From contig DASVCN010000031.1 in the NCBI GenBank assembly GCA_036381595.1, positions 1-50,072 of the forward strand: a stretch of DNA of 50,072 nucleotides. Reading direction: 5' to 3'. Under the pieces are notes generated by a model. That model did not search any database and had not been told where the DNA came from. It saw only the letters and a program-made list of their open reading frames with translations. Source of the stretch: Trueperaceae bacterium (GTDB lineage Bacteria; Deinococcota; Deinococci; Deinococcales; Trueperaceae). Positions 37,808-47,547 of this stretch are shown in pieces. Position 1 is the stretch's first letter, and every line of letters begins with the position of its first letter. Made by a program: the position numbers and the translations under genes.

Positions 37808-38995
37808 ATGCTGCGCCGACACCGCGCGCTCTCGGGCGCCTCGCTGGCCCTGCTGCTCGTCGTCGCTCACGCCGTGAACGATTCGTTCAGCGGCATGCTC
37901 TCTGCCCTCCTGCCAACCTTCCAGCTGCGCTTTGGCGCGAGTGAGACGCTGCTCGCCACGCTCGTCGCGACCCAGTCGTTCTCCTCGTCGGTGACCCAAC
38001 CGGTCTTCGGCGCGTTGGCCGATCGCCTCGGTCGGCGCATCGTCGGGGCGCTGGGTGTGGTCACCTCCTCGGCACTGCTGAGCCTGATGGGGCGGGTCGA
38101 GTCTGTGTGGCTGCTCTTCGCGCTCCTGCTCGTTGGCGGTCTCGGCTCTGCTGCCTTCCACCCGTCTGGCACCAGCATCGCCCGCGCTGCCGCCCGCTCG
38201 ACGAAAGGGTTGGCTGTCGGCATCTTCAGCGCCGGGGGAACGATCGGGCTGGCGTTCGGGCCGCTGATCATCGGCTACTTCATCATCAACGACCTGCTCG
38301 AGTTCAGTCCCTGGCTGATGATCCCGGGCCTCATCCTGGGAGCTCTGCTCTACCTCCTGGTGCCGGTGCAGGAGCGGGCGCCCCGCGAGAACAGGCCCAA
38401 GCTGTTCGACGCCGAGCTGTTCAGGGGGCCAGTCGGGACCCTCTGCTTCGCCGGCATCCTGCGCTCGATCGCCTGGGTAACGCTGATAAACGGCGCCCCC
38501 TTGTGGCTCGTGCACGAACGAGGGATCGCGGCAGATAGCGCCACCCTCTTCTGGACCCTGACCTTCTTCTCCTTCTTCGGCGGCCTCGGCGGCATCGCCG
38601 CCGGCTACCTGGAGAAGCGGCTGGGCAGAGAGGCCCTGATCAGCGGCAGCATGCTCCTGGCGCTCATCCCGCTGTACGCGCTCTTCCTCCTGCCTGCCGG
38701 CTCGCCGGTCTACTTCCTGGCCGTGGCGCTGGCCGGCGCCCTGGTCAACGGCGGTCTGCCCCTCATGGTGGTGAGCGCTCAGGATCTGGCTCCGCACGCC
38801 ATGGGAACGGCCTCGGGGATGCTGATGGGGCTCACCTGGGGCACCGCCGGTGTCGTCTACATCCTCGTCGGCGGTCTGCAGGAGGCGATCGGGATCGGCC
38901 CGGCAATGGCTATCTCCTTCTCGACCCTGGTACCCGGTTCGCTGCTGGCGCTGAAGGTGCTCCGAGGCAACGCCCAGGCCCTGAGCGCCGACTGA
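37808..38995 (+). CDS. Major facilitator superfamily exporter (Fsr-like)
   Basis: Inner-membrane transporter of 395 aa with about twelve hydrophobic segments. The loop 2-3 motif appears as GALADRLGRRIVG (MFS motif A). The N-terminal HAVNDSFSGMLSALLPTF resembles the fosmidomycin-resistance (Fsr) subgroup, whose natural substrates are mostly unknown. The central loop is short. It is probably monocistronic: a TAGACT box lies 7 nt before the ATG, and 57 nt separate its stop from the next possible start. Confidence 0.88.
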   Translation: MLRRHRALSGASLALLLVVAHAVNDSFSGMLSALLPTFQLRFGASETLLATLVATQSFSSSVTQPVFGALADRLGRRIVGALGVVTSSALLSLMGRVESVWLLFALLLVGGLGSAAFHPSGTSIARAAARSTKGLAVGIFSAGGTIGLAFGPLIIGYFIINDLLEFSPWLMIPGLILGALLYLLVPVQERAPRENRPKLFDAELFRGPVGTLCFAGILRSIAWVTLINGAPLWLVHERGIAADSATLFWTLTFFSFFGGLGGIAAGYLEKRLGREALISGSMLLALIPLYALFLLPAGSPVYFLAVALAGALVNGGLPLMVVSAQDLAPHAMGTASGMLMGLTWGTAGVVYILVGGLQEAIGIGPAMAISFSTLVPGSLLALKVLRGNAQALSAD

Positions 38996-39040
38996 GGGGA
39001 GCGTTCATCCGCGTTCAGACTCCGTTCGGGGCCGTCCTAT

Positions 39041-39046
39041 TAGGCT
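39041..39046 (+). promoter_or_regulatory. -10 box TAGGCT of second response regulator
   Basis: TAGGCT lies 6 nt before GTG 39053. Either that GTG is a leaderless start, or the transcript begins there and ATG 39098 is used through the GAAGGA site at 39083-39088. Confidence 0.45.
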
Positions 39047-39097
39047 AGGCCCGTGTTGGAGGGAAGTGTGCCGTTGAGACTCGAAGGAACAGCATCG

Positions 39098-39586
39098 ATG
39101 CTTGCCGAGGTGCACGGCAGGCAGGTATCGATCCTGCTGGTGGAGGACAGTGAGGACGACGCCCTGCTCACCCTGCGTGCCCTGAAGAAGAGCACGGTCG
39201 AGCTGGAAGAGGTCGTTGTCGTAGCCGACGGGATCGAAGCCGAGGATTACCTCTTCACCCGGGGCAAGTTCGAGAAGAGGAACGGCGCGATCATGCCGAA
39301 ACTCATCCTTCTCGACATCAACCTGCCGCGCATGAGCGGCCTCGAACTCCTGAGGTCGCTCAGGTCCGACCCTCGGACCAGGATCGTGCCCGTGGTGATG
39401 CTCACTTCCTCGGCGGCCGAGCAGGATCTGGTGAGCAGCTACGGCGCCGGGGCGAACGGCTACATCCAGAAGCCGGTCAACTCCAGCGACTTCGAGGAGG
39501 TCGTCCAGAAGGTGGTCAAGTACTGGCTCGAGATCAACCGAGCGCCGGGCGACTGGATGACGGGAGTGGCCAGCCAGCAAGCCTGA
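39098..39586 (+). CDS. Single-domain response regulator (Rcp1-like), second copy
   Basis: Stand-alone receiver of 162 aa. Acidic pocket E16-D17, phospho-acceptor D73 in LILLDINLP, switch T/S in VVMLTSSAAEQ and K125 in GYIQKP are all present. It is clearly paralogous to the regulator at 12840-13274, sharing the TLRALK helix, LLDINLP, VPVVMLT, GAN-x-Y-x-QKP and a YW-x-x-x-N end. ATG 39098 has GAAGGA 9 nt upstream; GTG 39053 would add 15 residues. It precedes the SARP-like regulator by 72 nt, but that gene has its own -10 box. No kinase is adjacent. Confidence 0.88.
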   Translation: MLAEVHGRQVSILLVEDSEDDALLTLRALKKSTVELEEVVVVADGIEAEDYLFTRGKFEKRNGAIMPKLILLDINLPRMSGLELLRSLRSDPRTRIVPVVMLTSSAAEQDLVSSYGAGANGYIQKPVNSSDFEEVVQKVVKYWLEINRAPGDWMTGVASQQA

Positions 39587-39646
39587 CGCGACCGGTCCAG
39601 CCTGCACCAACCTCCGTCAGGAGCGGGAACGCGAGCGTCACTGAGA

Positions 39647-39652
39647 TAATAT
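39647..39652 (+). promoter_or_regulatory. Near-start -10 box TAATAT of SARP-like gene
   Basis: TAATAT ends 6 nt before ATG 39659. It is one of the strongest hexamers in the near-start series. Confidence 0.6.
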
Positions 39653-39658
39653 GGCTCG

Positions 39659-42064
39659 ATGTACCTGCGCACGTTCGGTGGTCTGGCTATCGAAGGTACC
39701 GGCTTCCGACGGCTGAAACCGCTGCTCCTCGCCGCCTACCTGGCCCATGCCGGGCCCACGCCGCGGCGCTACCTGGCCGAGATCTTCTGGCCGGGTGCGA
39801 GCGACGCGATGAACAGCCTCTCGGTCGCCCTGTCGCAGTTGCGCCGGGGCGCGCCGGGGGCTGTCGATGCGGACGACATCAGGGCGTGGTCCGACCTGGA
39901 CAGCGACGCGGGTGAGTTGCGCCGCGCCTTCGAGACGGCCGCTTACGATCGCGTGGCGGAGATCTACAGTGGGGCCTTCCTCGACGGGGTGGACCTCGAC
40001 ATGAGTGAGGAGTTGGAGGAGTGGCTCTTCGACACGCGCGAGAGCCTGGCCCGCACGGCGCGCGAAGCGCTTCTGCGGTCGGCCGAACTGAGCGCGGGCA
40101 AGAGTAGGTTCGACGAGGCCGGACGGCTGGCCGAGCAGGCCCTGAGGACCGCTGGAGCCGGAGAACCCGAACCGGAGGAGCTGTTGCGTTTCGGCATCCT
40201 CCTGTCCGCCGCCAGGAGCCCGTCGATCGCGGAACTGCGGCGCTTGGCGCAGGAGTACGGTCTCTCGGCAGATATGCCGCCGGAGCAGGCGCGCGCCCGG
40301 TTGGCCAGGGTCCTGGTGGGCAGGGAGTCGGAGTTGACGCGCCTCTCTGCTCTCGCTCCCGGCGAGTGGGCCTGGGTGACGGGCGCCTCAGGGATGGGCA
40401 AGACCGCCCTCCTGGGTGAGCTCGAAGGCACCTACCTGCCGGCTCGGGAAGGTCTGCCGTACGCGACTCTCGAGCCACTGTTGGCCGAGACCCTGGGAGC
40501 AAGCGAGACGCTGATGCTCAAGAGGCTTTCGAGCCTCGAGGGCACGGTGATGGTGGATGACTGGGAGCAGACGGACGAGGAGAGCCGGAAGCTCCTGACC
40601 AGGCTGCGTCACCTGCGGCCGCGCGTCAACCTGATCATCGCCTCTACCTGCCCGCCGCTGCTGCCGGTAGAGGTCGAGCTCACCCTTGGCCCGCTGTCGG
40701 TTGATGCCCTGGGCCCCTACGCCGACTCGCTCGAACAGACGGGGGGCCTTCCAGAACTGGTGGGGGCCCTGATGAGGGACGATTCGCTCGAGGCGGCCCT
40801 AGAGCGCCGACTCGACCAACTGGGCCCCGACGCCAGGCGCCTCTACCTCGCTCTCGCCCTGCTGGAACGGGGCGACGTCTCGCTGGTCCGGCGTGCGCTC
40901 TCGCTCCCCAGCGTCGAGACCGCCACCGCCCTGGGCGAGCTCCTACCCACCGGTCTGGTCGAAGCCTCGGGTGCCGTACGGGCGCGCCAGGCGGCGCTCG
41001 ACTACCTGACCTCGCGACCGAACGAGATGGGGCAGTTGGCGCTCCAGCTGGCCCGCGAACTCAGCGGGGTCGAGGCTTTCCCTCTGTACGAGCGAGCCCG
41101 GGCGTTCTGGGAGGAGAACGATCTGCCGCGTGCCGCGGCCGCCTACCTGGCCTGGGGCGAGGAACTCCTGCGCAGAGGATTCGCCCGACGCAGCGCCGAG
41201 CTGCTGTCCGAAGCGCCATCGACCGAGGAGGTTATCCTGCTCTGGAGCCGCGCGCTCGAGCAGGCCGGCCAGTACAAGGAAGCGCTCGAGCGTCTGGGTC
41301 GACTGCCCGAGACTCCCCTCGTCTCGGCCCTCAAGAGTGCCCTGTACTGGCGTCTGGGCCGCCCCGCCGATGCCGAGGCGGCCGCGCAGAGAGGGCTGGA
41401 AGGGGAGACCGAGGCCCGGGCCGAGTCGCTCAATACCCTAGGCGTCCTGGCCAGGTCGCAGGGAGCGTTCGAGGAGGCGGCGAGCCACGCGCGCCGCGCC
41501 GCCGCCCTGTGGCAGGCCCTCGGCAATCAGAACCGTTGGGTGTCGACTCTCAACAACGTCGGGATCGCCGCCGCCCTTCAGGGCAAGTCTGCCGAGGAGG
41601 CTTTCGCCGAGGCGCTCGAGGCCTCGGGTGACAACTCGCTGCTGCGGGCGCGCACCCTTCTGAACGTCGGCTGGGCACGAGAGCAGCAGGGGCAGCTGGC
41701 GCACGCCGAGGAGGCGTTCCTCGAGGCCGCCCGACTGGCGGCCGAGGCGGGGGTTACCGAGGTCGCTGCCTGGGCCTGGAACAACCTGGGAGTTCTCTTC
41801 CACCGCCAACCTCAGGCGGAGAAGGCCAGGGACGCCTACGAGCAGGCGTTGGCTCTCGCGCAGCAGGCCGGTGAGCAGCGGATCCTCGGCATGGTGCTGG
41901 CGAACCTCGCCGAACTGACGTCGAACTACGAGGCGTGGGAGGAAGCGCTGCGGATCCTCGAGAAGTCCGGGCACGAGATGATCGCTACGAACTTCCGGGA
42001 GAGTCTCGACGCCGACCATCCCTTCGCGAGACGAAGCGAGGAATCTGGCGGAGGAGAGAGCTGA
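39659..42064 (+). CDS. SARP/BTAD-type regulator with ATPase and TPR domains
   Basis: Large signal-transduction regulator of 801 aa. The N-terminal 1-70 resembles a minimal winged-helix of SARP type (YLRTFGGLAIEG, then LAEIFWPGASDAMNSLSVALSQLRR). A bacterial transcriptional activator domain of helical repeats covers about 85-165, including the EEWLFDTRESLARTAREALL segment. A STAND-like ATPase has P-loop GASGMGKT at 242-249 and a VMVDD Walker B near 297. TPRs fill about 470-790, such as AEEAFLEAARLAAEAGVTEV. The architecture matches AfsR/GutR-like activators. No DNA-binding target is known. It starts 6 nt after TAATAT with no ribosome binding site. Followed by a subtilisin lipoprotein gene with its own promoter region. 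Confidence 0.85.
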   Translation: MYLRTFGGLAIEGTGFRRLKPLLLAAYLAHAGPTPRRYLAEIFWPGASDAMNSLSVALSQLRRGAPGAVDADDIRAWSDLDSDAGELRRAFETAAYDRVAEIYSGAFLDGVDLDMSEELEEWLFDTRESLARTAREALLRSAELSAGKSRFDEAGRLAEQALRTAGAGEPEPEELLRFGILLSAARSPSIAELRRLAQEYGLSADMPPEQARARLARVLVGRESELTRLSALAPGEWAWVTGASGMGKTALLGELEGTYLPAREGLPYATLEPLLAETLGASETLMLKRLSSLEGTVMVDDWEQTDEESRKLLTRLRHLRPRVNLIIASTCPPLLPVEVELTLGPLSVDALGPYADSLEQTGGLPELVGALMRDDSLEAALERRLDQLGPDARRLYLALALLERGDVSLVRRALSLPSVETATALGELLPTGLVEASGAVRARQAALDYLTSRPNEMGQLALQLARELSGVEAFPLYERARAFWEENDLPRAAAAYLAWGEELLRRGFARRSAELLSEAPSTEEVILLWSRALEQAGQYKEALERLGRLPETPLVSALKSALYWRLGRPADAEAAAQRGLEGETEARAESLNTLGVLARSQGAFEEAASHARRAAALWQALGNQNRWVSTLNNVGIAAALQGKSAEEAFAEALEASGDNSLLRARTLLNVGWAREQQGQLAHAEEAFLEAARLAAEAGVTEVAAWAWNNLGVLFHRQPQAEKARDAYEQALALAQQAGEQRILGMVLANLAELTSNYEAWEEALRILEKSGHEMIATNFRESLDADHPFARRSEESGGGES

Positions 42065-42104
42065 GCTGTCATATCCTCCTGTCAGTCGTTCAGGCCCGAT
42101 TCAG

Positions 42105-42119
42105 AGTACCGTCGGTACT
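42105..42119. promoter_or_regulatory. Palindrome (candidate operator) upstream of subtilisin gene
   Basis: AGTACCG-T-CGGTACT is a perfect 7-1-7 inverted repeat. It ends 19 nt before TAATAT (42139-42144), the likely -10 box of the subtilisin gene, and so abuts or overlaps its -35 region. A transcription-factor site is the natural reading; the factor is unknown. Confidence 0.5.
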
Positions 42120-42138
42120 GTCCGATCGTAGGCTGGAC

Positions 42139-42144
42139 TAATAT
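42139..42144 (+). promoter_or_regulatory. -10 box TAATAT of subtilisin gene
   Basis: TAATAT lies 26 nt before ATG 42171. GGGGAGGT follows it, about 5 nt from the start codon, so this gene has a conventional leader with a strong ribosome binding site. Confidence 0.5.
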
Positions 42145-42170
42145 CCGACTTACTCATAGGGGAGGTAGGC

Positions 42171-43652
42171 ATGTCGCGCGAACGTCTTCGAGCCAACTTG
42201 ATCGTCGTCCTGCTGCTGTGCAGTGCTTTGCTGGTGGGTTGCAGAACCTCCGGATCTCCGGAGGCGACCTTCAGGCAGCTATCGGTAACAGCGGATCTCG
42301 ATCTCGACTACGCACTCCGCGGTGAAGTGGTCTCCGGAAAGGTCTACGGTGACAACGCCAGGGGTGTGAAGGTCAGCGTCGCCGGGATCCCGGCTGAAGT
42401 AACCGTCCTGACTGGCAACACTTTCGAGTTCGTCGTCCCCCAGGCAGCTCCTACGGGCCGGCAGCAGGTCGTCGTCGAGCTGCAGACGAGGACCCTGGAC
42501 CATGTTCTGTACGTGCTCGGCGACGACGTCGATGAGCGCGTGTTCTCGCTGACGCTGGCGCCGGGTACGACTACCGAGGAGTTGGCCGAGGCACTCGCGG
42601 GGATCGACTACGAGCTCGTTTCGGGGCCTTACTCGCTCGGGGCCGATGCCGGCGTGTGCAGTGGCGAGAGGGTCGAGATCAGGGTCTCCGGGATGGGAAC
42701 CGGCTGGGCGCTCACCCAACTGAACCAGCTCGCCGGCGGAGGCGTGGTGCTCGGGAGCGATCCGCTCACCGGCTACTCGTCGGGAGCCACCTCACCGCTT
42801 TCGGCCATCGGGGGCCGACTGGCGAGGAGCCGCGGCCTCACCGGGTCCGGTACGATGATCGCCGTTCTCGACACCGGGGTATCGAGCCATACCGAGCTGG
42901 GCAGCAGACTGCTCACAGAGCAAGGCTACGACTTCGTCGACCTGGGATCGCCGCCGGTCGATGATTACCCGGGCGGTCACGGTACGCCGGTCGCGGTTCT
43001 GGCCGCCGGCACTCTCTCGGGCGTGGCGCCCTCGGCTTCCATCCTTCCTGTGAGGGTGTGTAACGGGAACGGAATCTGCTACAGCGACGACGTACTCGCT
43101 GGTATCTGCTACGCACTTGCGACGGCCGAACGAAGCGGCCCGGGTATGGACGATCTCGTTCTCAACCTGAGCTTCGGAGGCGAGACGCCGGTCGATTCCG
43201 TAGCCCAGGCACTGGCGTTCGCGGTAGAGCGCGGCGCGGTGGTGGCCGCTTCGGCCGGCAACGGGGGTGGGCGAGGCTCGCCCGCCCACTATCCGGCGGC
43301 ACACGACCTCGAAGGAGTGGTCGTTACCGGAGCGCTCGACGCCTCGCTCCTCGACGAGCTGCTCGGCAAGTGGTCGCCTGCGTCGTTCAGCACGCGCGGG
43401 AACTACGTGGACATCGCGGCTCCGGGCGTCGCCCTCAGGAGCGGTAGTCCCGACGGCCTCTACGGCACCGGCTACACCGGCACGTCGTACGCCTCGGCGT
43501 TCACGGCGGGCGCGCTGGCGCTGTGGCAGGAGGTGCACCCCGAGCTCACGGCGCCCGAGATCGAAGCCGGTCTCGAAGCGGCCGCCGAGCCCCTGCCCTA
43601 CCCGGAGACGGCGGTGGGCGCCGGCATGCTCGACGTATCGACCGATCCTTGA
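42171..43652 (+). CDS. Subtilisin-like (S8) serine protease lipoprotein
   Basis: Exported, lipid-anchored serine protease of 493 aa. Lipobox LLVGC places the lipidated Cys at 24. Residues about 35-110 look like an IPT/TIG-type beta domain (GEVVSGKVYGDNARGVKVSVAG is its clearest part) and about 125-185 may be a propeptide. The catalytic triad is complete: D234 in IAVLDTGVSSH, H270 in GGHGTPVA, S439 in GTSYASAFTAG, with oxyanion N364 in SAGN. ATG 42171 has GGGGAGGT just upstream. An internal Cys pair (C297, C303) is present. Substrate unknown; such enzymes often degrade extracellular protein. Confidence 0.92.
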   Translation: MSRERLRANLIVVLLLCSALLVGCRTSGSPEATFRQLSVTADLDLDYALRGEVVSGKVYGDNARGVKVSVAGIPAEVTVLTGNTFEFVVPQAAPTGRQQVVVELQTRTLDHVLYVLGDDVDERVFSLTLAPGTTTEELAEALAGIDYELVSGPYSLGADAGVCSGERVEIRVSGMGTGWALTQLNQLAGGGVVLGSDPLTGYSSGATSPLSAIGGRLARSRGLTGSGTMIAVLDTGVSSHTELGSRLLTEQGYDFVDLGSPPVDDYPGGHGTPVAVLAAGTLSGVAPSASILPVRVCNGNGICYSDDVLAGICYALATAERSGPGMDDLVLNLSFGGETPVDSVAQALAFAVERGAVVAASAGNGGGRGSPAHYPAAHDLEGVVVTGALDASLLDELLGKWSPASFSTRGNYVDIAAPGVALRSGSPDGLYGTGYTGTSYASAFTAGALALWQEVHPELTAPEIEAGLEAAAEPLPYPETAVGAGMLDVSTDP

Positions 43653-43667
43653 ACGAACTGAGGGTGC

Positions 43668-43685
43668 CGTGACCGGCTGGTCACG
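43668..43685 (+). terminator. Stem-loop after subtilisin gene
   Basis: CGTGACC and GGTCACG form a perfect 7-bp stem with a GGCT loop, starting 16 nt after the subtilisin stop. No T tract follows. Confidence 0.45.
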
Positions 43686-43737
43686 TACCCAGGAACGTAG
43701 GCGGCAGTAAGAATCTGCCGGCAGCACGTGAAATTGG

Positions 43738-43767
43738 AGGTCGCCACCGGGAACCCAGTGGCGACCT
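43738..43767. terminator. Long palindrome between convergent subtilisin and SRPBCC genes
   Basis: AGGTCGCCAC and GTGGCGACCT form a perfect 10-bp stem around a GGGAACCC-containing centre, extended by three more pairs after one mismatch. It lies 18 nt beyond the SRPBCC stop and is the best candidate for a bidirectional terminator. AATT flanks it on the left, giving a short T-rich end for minus-strand transcripts. Confidence 0.6.
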
Positions 43768-43784
43768 TGCTGATGGTTGCCGGC

Positions 43785-44303
43785 TTACCGGGTCTCGCGC
43801 AGCAGCTCTTCGAGGCGGTCCCAGGTCTCCGTCACGCCCTGCAGCATGCCCATGTCGAGTACCGTCTTGAGCGCATCTGCCGACGCGTACTGGGAACGGC
43901 TCACCACCTTCGTCCTGCCTCCGAGGTCGATGAACTCCACCGTCGCAGTAGTTGCCGGCAGTTCACGGTTGATATTCCCTTCGGCATCCGAGAAGTAGTC
44001 GGTGTACGCGATCTTCACCGGTACTTCGATCTCGTGGAAGATCTGCTTGCCCCAAGACTCCATCCCGAAGAAGTCCCCCTGGTTCTCGTCGACACACTTC
44101 ATGCAGTAGTGCCACTCGCCGCCCGGCCTGAAGTCGAGTCTGCACACCGGCAGCTCCCAACCTTTCGGTCCCCACCAGTTCTCCAGGTGTTCGCACTTCG
44201 AGAACATCTCGAAGACGAGCTCCCGCGGAGCCTCGAAGACGCGCTCCAGTACCAGTTCCTTCTCGTTCTCGACTCTCGAATTCATCTTGCTTGCGGTGGT
44301 CAT
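43785..44303 (-). CDS. SRPBCC (AHSA1-like) protein
   Basis: START-like ligand-cavity protein of 172 aa. LVLERVFEAPRELVFEMFSK starts the fold, followed by the diagnostic WWGPKGW, the GGEWHY beta strand and a C-terminal helix with GMLQGVTETWDRLEELL. This is the AHSA1/SRPBCC family typically encoded next to ArsR regulators; ligand or reaction is unknown. AAGGGA about 5 nt upstream of the ATG is the binding site. It starts 17 nt after the arsR stop on the same transcript, so it shares the arsR operator and is likely the regulated effector. Confidence 0.9.
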   Translation of the reverse strand: MTTASKMNSRVENEKELVLERVFEAPRELVFEMFSKCEHLENWWGPKGWELPVCRLDFRPGGEWHYCMKCVDENQGDFFGMESWGKQIFHEIEVPVKIAYTDYFSDAEGNINRELPATTATVEFIDLGGRTKVVSRSQYASADALKTVLDMGMLQGVTETWDRLEELLRETR

Positions 44304-44320
44304 GGCATCCCTTCGACTCT

Positions 44321-44725
44321 CTAGCGATCTCGTTCGCTGTTCTTCGTCTGCAGATTCCTTAGATACTCATCCAGCTGGTCGAGTTTCTCCTCGGTTATGG
44401 GGCGGAAGGAGTGAAGCCAGGCATCGAGCGCACGGAACGGCTCGGGGCGCAGTCGATAGATCCTGCGGTTCGCGTCCGCTCTTACTTCCACGATCCCGCT
44501 CTCGCTCAGGACCTTCAGGTGCTTGGAGGTCTGCGGTTGCTTGAGCTCCAGTCGATCGGCGATCTCTCCTACGGTCTTCGGGCCGCTCCGCAGGAGCTCG
44601 ACTATCCGCATGCGGTTCGGTTCCGCCAGTGCGCCCATCGCCGACGAACGGAGAGCCGCGCTCTCGGTCGCTACCTCTTCGGAAGGCCCCCTGCTCCGAT
44701 CTCGTTTCACCTCCTTCTCGTTCAT
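44321..44725 (-). CDS. ArsR-family transcriptional repressor
   Basis: Winged-helix DNA-binding regulator of 134 aa. The core is LAEPNRMRIVELLRSGPKTVGEIADRL, the recognition helix LKQPQTSKHLKVLSESGIV and wing VEVRADANRRIYRL. Metal-sensing Cys residues of true ArsR (ELCVC) are absent, as is typical for ArsR-SRPBCC pairs. ATG 44725 is chosen because a TTG at 44764 lies inside the -35 box of the gene's own promoter. A 9-2-9 palindrome covers the spacer and -10 region, so negative autoregulation is expected. Operon with the SRPBCC gene. Confidence 0.92.
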   Translation of the reverse strand: MNEKEVKRDRSRGPSEEVATESAALRSSAMGALAEPNRMRIVELLRSGPKTVGEIADRLELKQPQTSKHLKVLSESGIVEVRADANRRIYRLRPEPFRALDAWLHSFRPITEEKLDQLDEYLRNLQTKNSERDR

Positions 44726-44734
44726 CCTGATCCC

Positions 44735-44764
44735 TATATACTCTCCAGAGCATATTCCTGTCAA
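44735..44764 (-). promoter_or_regulatory. arsR promoter with overlapping palindromic operator
   Basis: On the minus strand TTGACA (44764-44759), an 18-nt spacer and TATATA (44740-44735) form a consensus-like promoter. ATATACTCT-CC-AGAGCATAT at 44736-44755 (plus strand) is an inverted repeat with one mismatch in nine pairs and covers the -10 and most of the spacer. Binding there would block polymerase. Confidence 0.8.
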
Positions 44765-44915
44765 GGCATATGCCGTCCGAATGACGGATCCCGGACGTCA
44801 GACGCGGGAACGAGGTGACGTGGCGAGCTGTTCGACGACAGGTCCGACGGTTACGACCAGTGGCCGCGCCCAGATTCTCCCTTGGAGGGGTCTGGGGAAA
44901 GGCTCGAGTGACCCG

Positions 44916-45836
<921 letters not shown>

Positions 45837-45842
45837 TCGGCG

Positions 45843-45848
45843 AGTATA
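45843..45848 (-). promoter_or_regulatory. Near-start -10 box TATACT of fba
   Basis: Minus-strand TATACT ends 6 nt before the fba ATG; no ribosome binding site lies between. Confidence 0.6.
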
Positions 45849-45882
45849 TCTGCGCGCGCGGAACGGGCGCAAAAAGGATGAG

Positions 45883-46584
45883 CTACCGGCCCTCGCCGCT
45901 GCCGCTGCGATGCAGCCACTCCACTACCGCCAGGCAGGCCATCTCGACCGCATGCGCGATTCGCCAGCGAGCCTTGTCGCGTTCGCCGACCGTGTTGCTG
46001 ATACCCCTCACCTCGGCGAAAGGCGCCTCCAGCGCCAGCGCTACCTGAGCCGCCGCCGCCCCTTCCATCGACTCGACGGCGACCTCGAAGCGGGCCCCGG
46101 TGCCCATCGCGCCCGTGACTCCCGTTACGGTCTCTGAGGTCCCGAATGGTACCAGCGGGTGGACTCCGCCTGCGATCTCCGAGCTCAGCTCCCGGTCTAC
46201 CGGTATGCGGTTGTAGTAGGTCGCGGGGGAGGTGAGGAGGGGGAGGCCCATCCTCTCCATGCCTTCGAAACCGTCCCTGGTGATCACGCCACTGTCCAGG
46301 TGGGTCTCCTCACTCGCCACCGCCACATCCCCCACACTCAGGCCGAAGCCGGGGAAGGCGCCGCCTATGCCCACCTGGATCACCGATACCGGTTCGAGCC
46401 GGGCGATGGCGAGCGCCAGGCCTGCCGCGGTGTTGACCTTGCCCACCCCGAAGGTCGCTACCGCCACCGGCGCCCCGTGGAGCAGACCCCGCCGAGCGTC
46501 GCCGTGACGCAGCTGCAGGCTGCACGACTCCTCGAGTTCCTCGTGCAGCGGTGCGACCTCCGCCGCTGTCGCGGCGATGATCAG
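45883..46584 (-). CDS. mqnB: Futalosine hydrolase, apparently with non-canonical start
   Basis: Nucleosidase releasing hypoxanthine from futalosine in the alternative menaquinone pathway, about 233 aa. FGVGKVNTAAGLALAIA, QVGIGGAFPGFGLSVGDVAVASEE and the VESMEGAAAAQVALALEAPFAEVRGISNTVGERD-type active-site region identify it. The family-like N-terminal strand (LIIAATAAEVAPL) is in frame but is preceded only by CTG codons (46584, 46608) back to the ftsY stop at 46615; there is no ATG, GTG or TTG. The first conventional start, GTG 46467, would delete the first strand. I therefore place the start at CTG 46584, with 46608 as alternative. Third gene of gltX-ftsY-mqnB. MTA/SAH nucleosidase is the less likely alternative. 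Confidence 0.78.
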   Translation of the reverse strand: MIIAATAAEVAPLHEELEESCSLQLRHGDARRGLLHGAPVAVATFGVGKVNTAAGLALAIARLEPVSVIQVGIGGAFPGFGLSVGDVAVASEETHLDSGVITRDGFEGMERMGLPLLTSPATYYNRIPVDRELSSEIAGGVHPLVPFGTSETVTGVTGAMGTGARFEVAVESMEGAAAAQVALALEAPFAEVRGISNTVGERDKARWRIAHAVEMACLAVVEWLHRSGSGEGR

Positions 46585-46614
46585 GTGCGCGGGCGCGGTC
46601 CGTGCCAGGGGCGC

Positions 46615-47546
<932 letters not shown>

Positions 47547-47547
<1 letters not shown>

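Noticed and set aside
44726-44764. TTG start giving the ArsR protein 13 extra residues
   Set aside because: The TTG lies in the -35 box TTGACA and the interval holds the -10 and operator.
44765-44915. Possible small gene between arsR and fba
   Set aside because: No frame with a start, binding site or protein-like composition was found in either direction.
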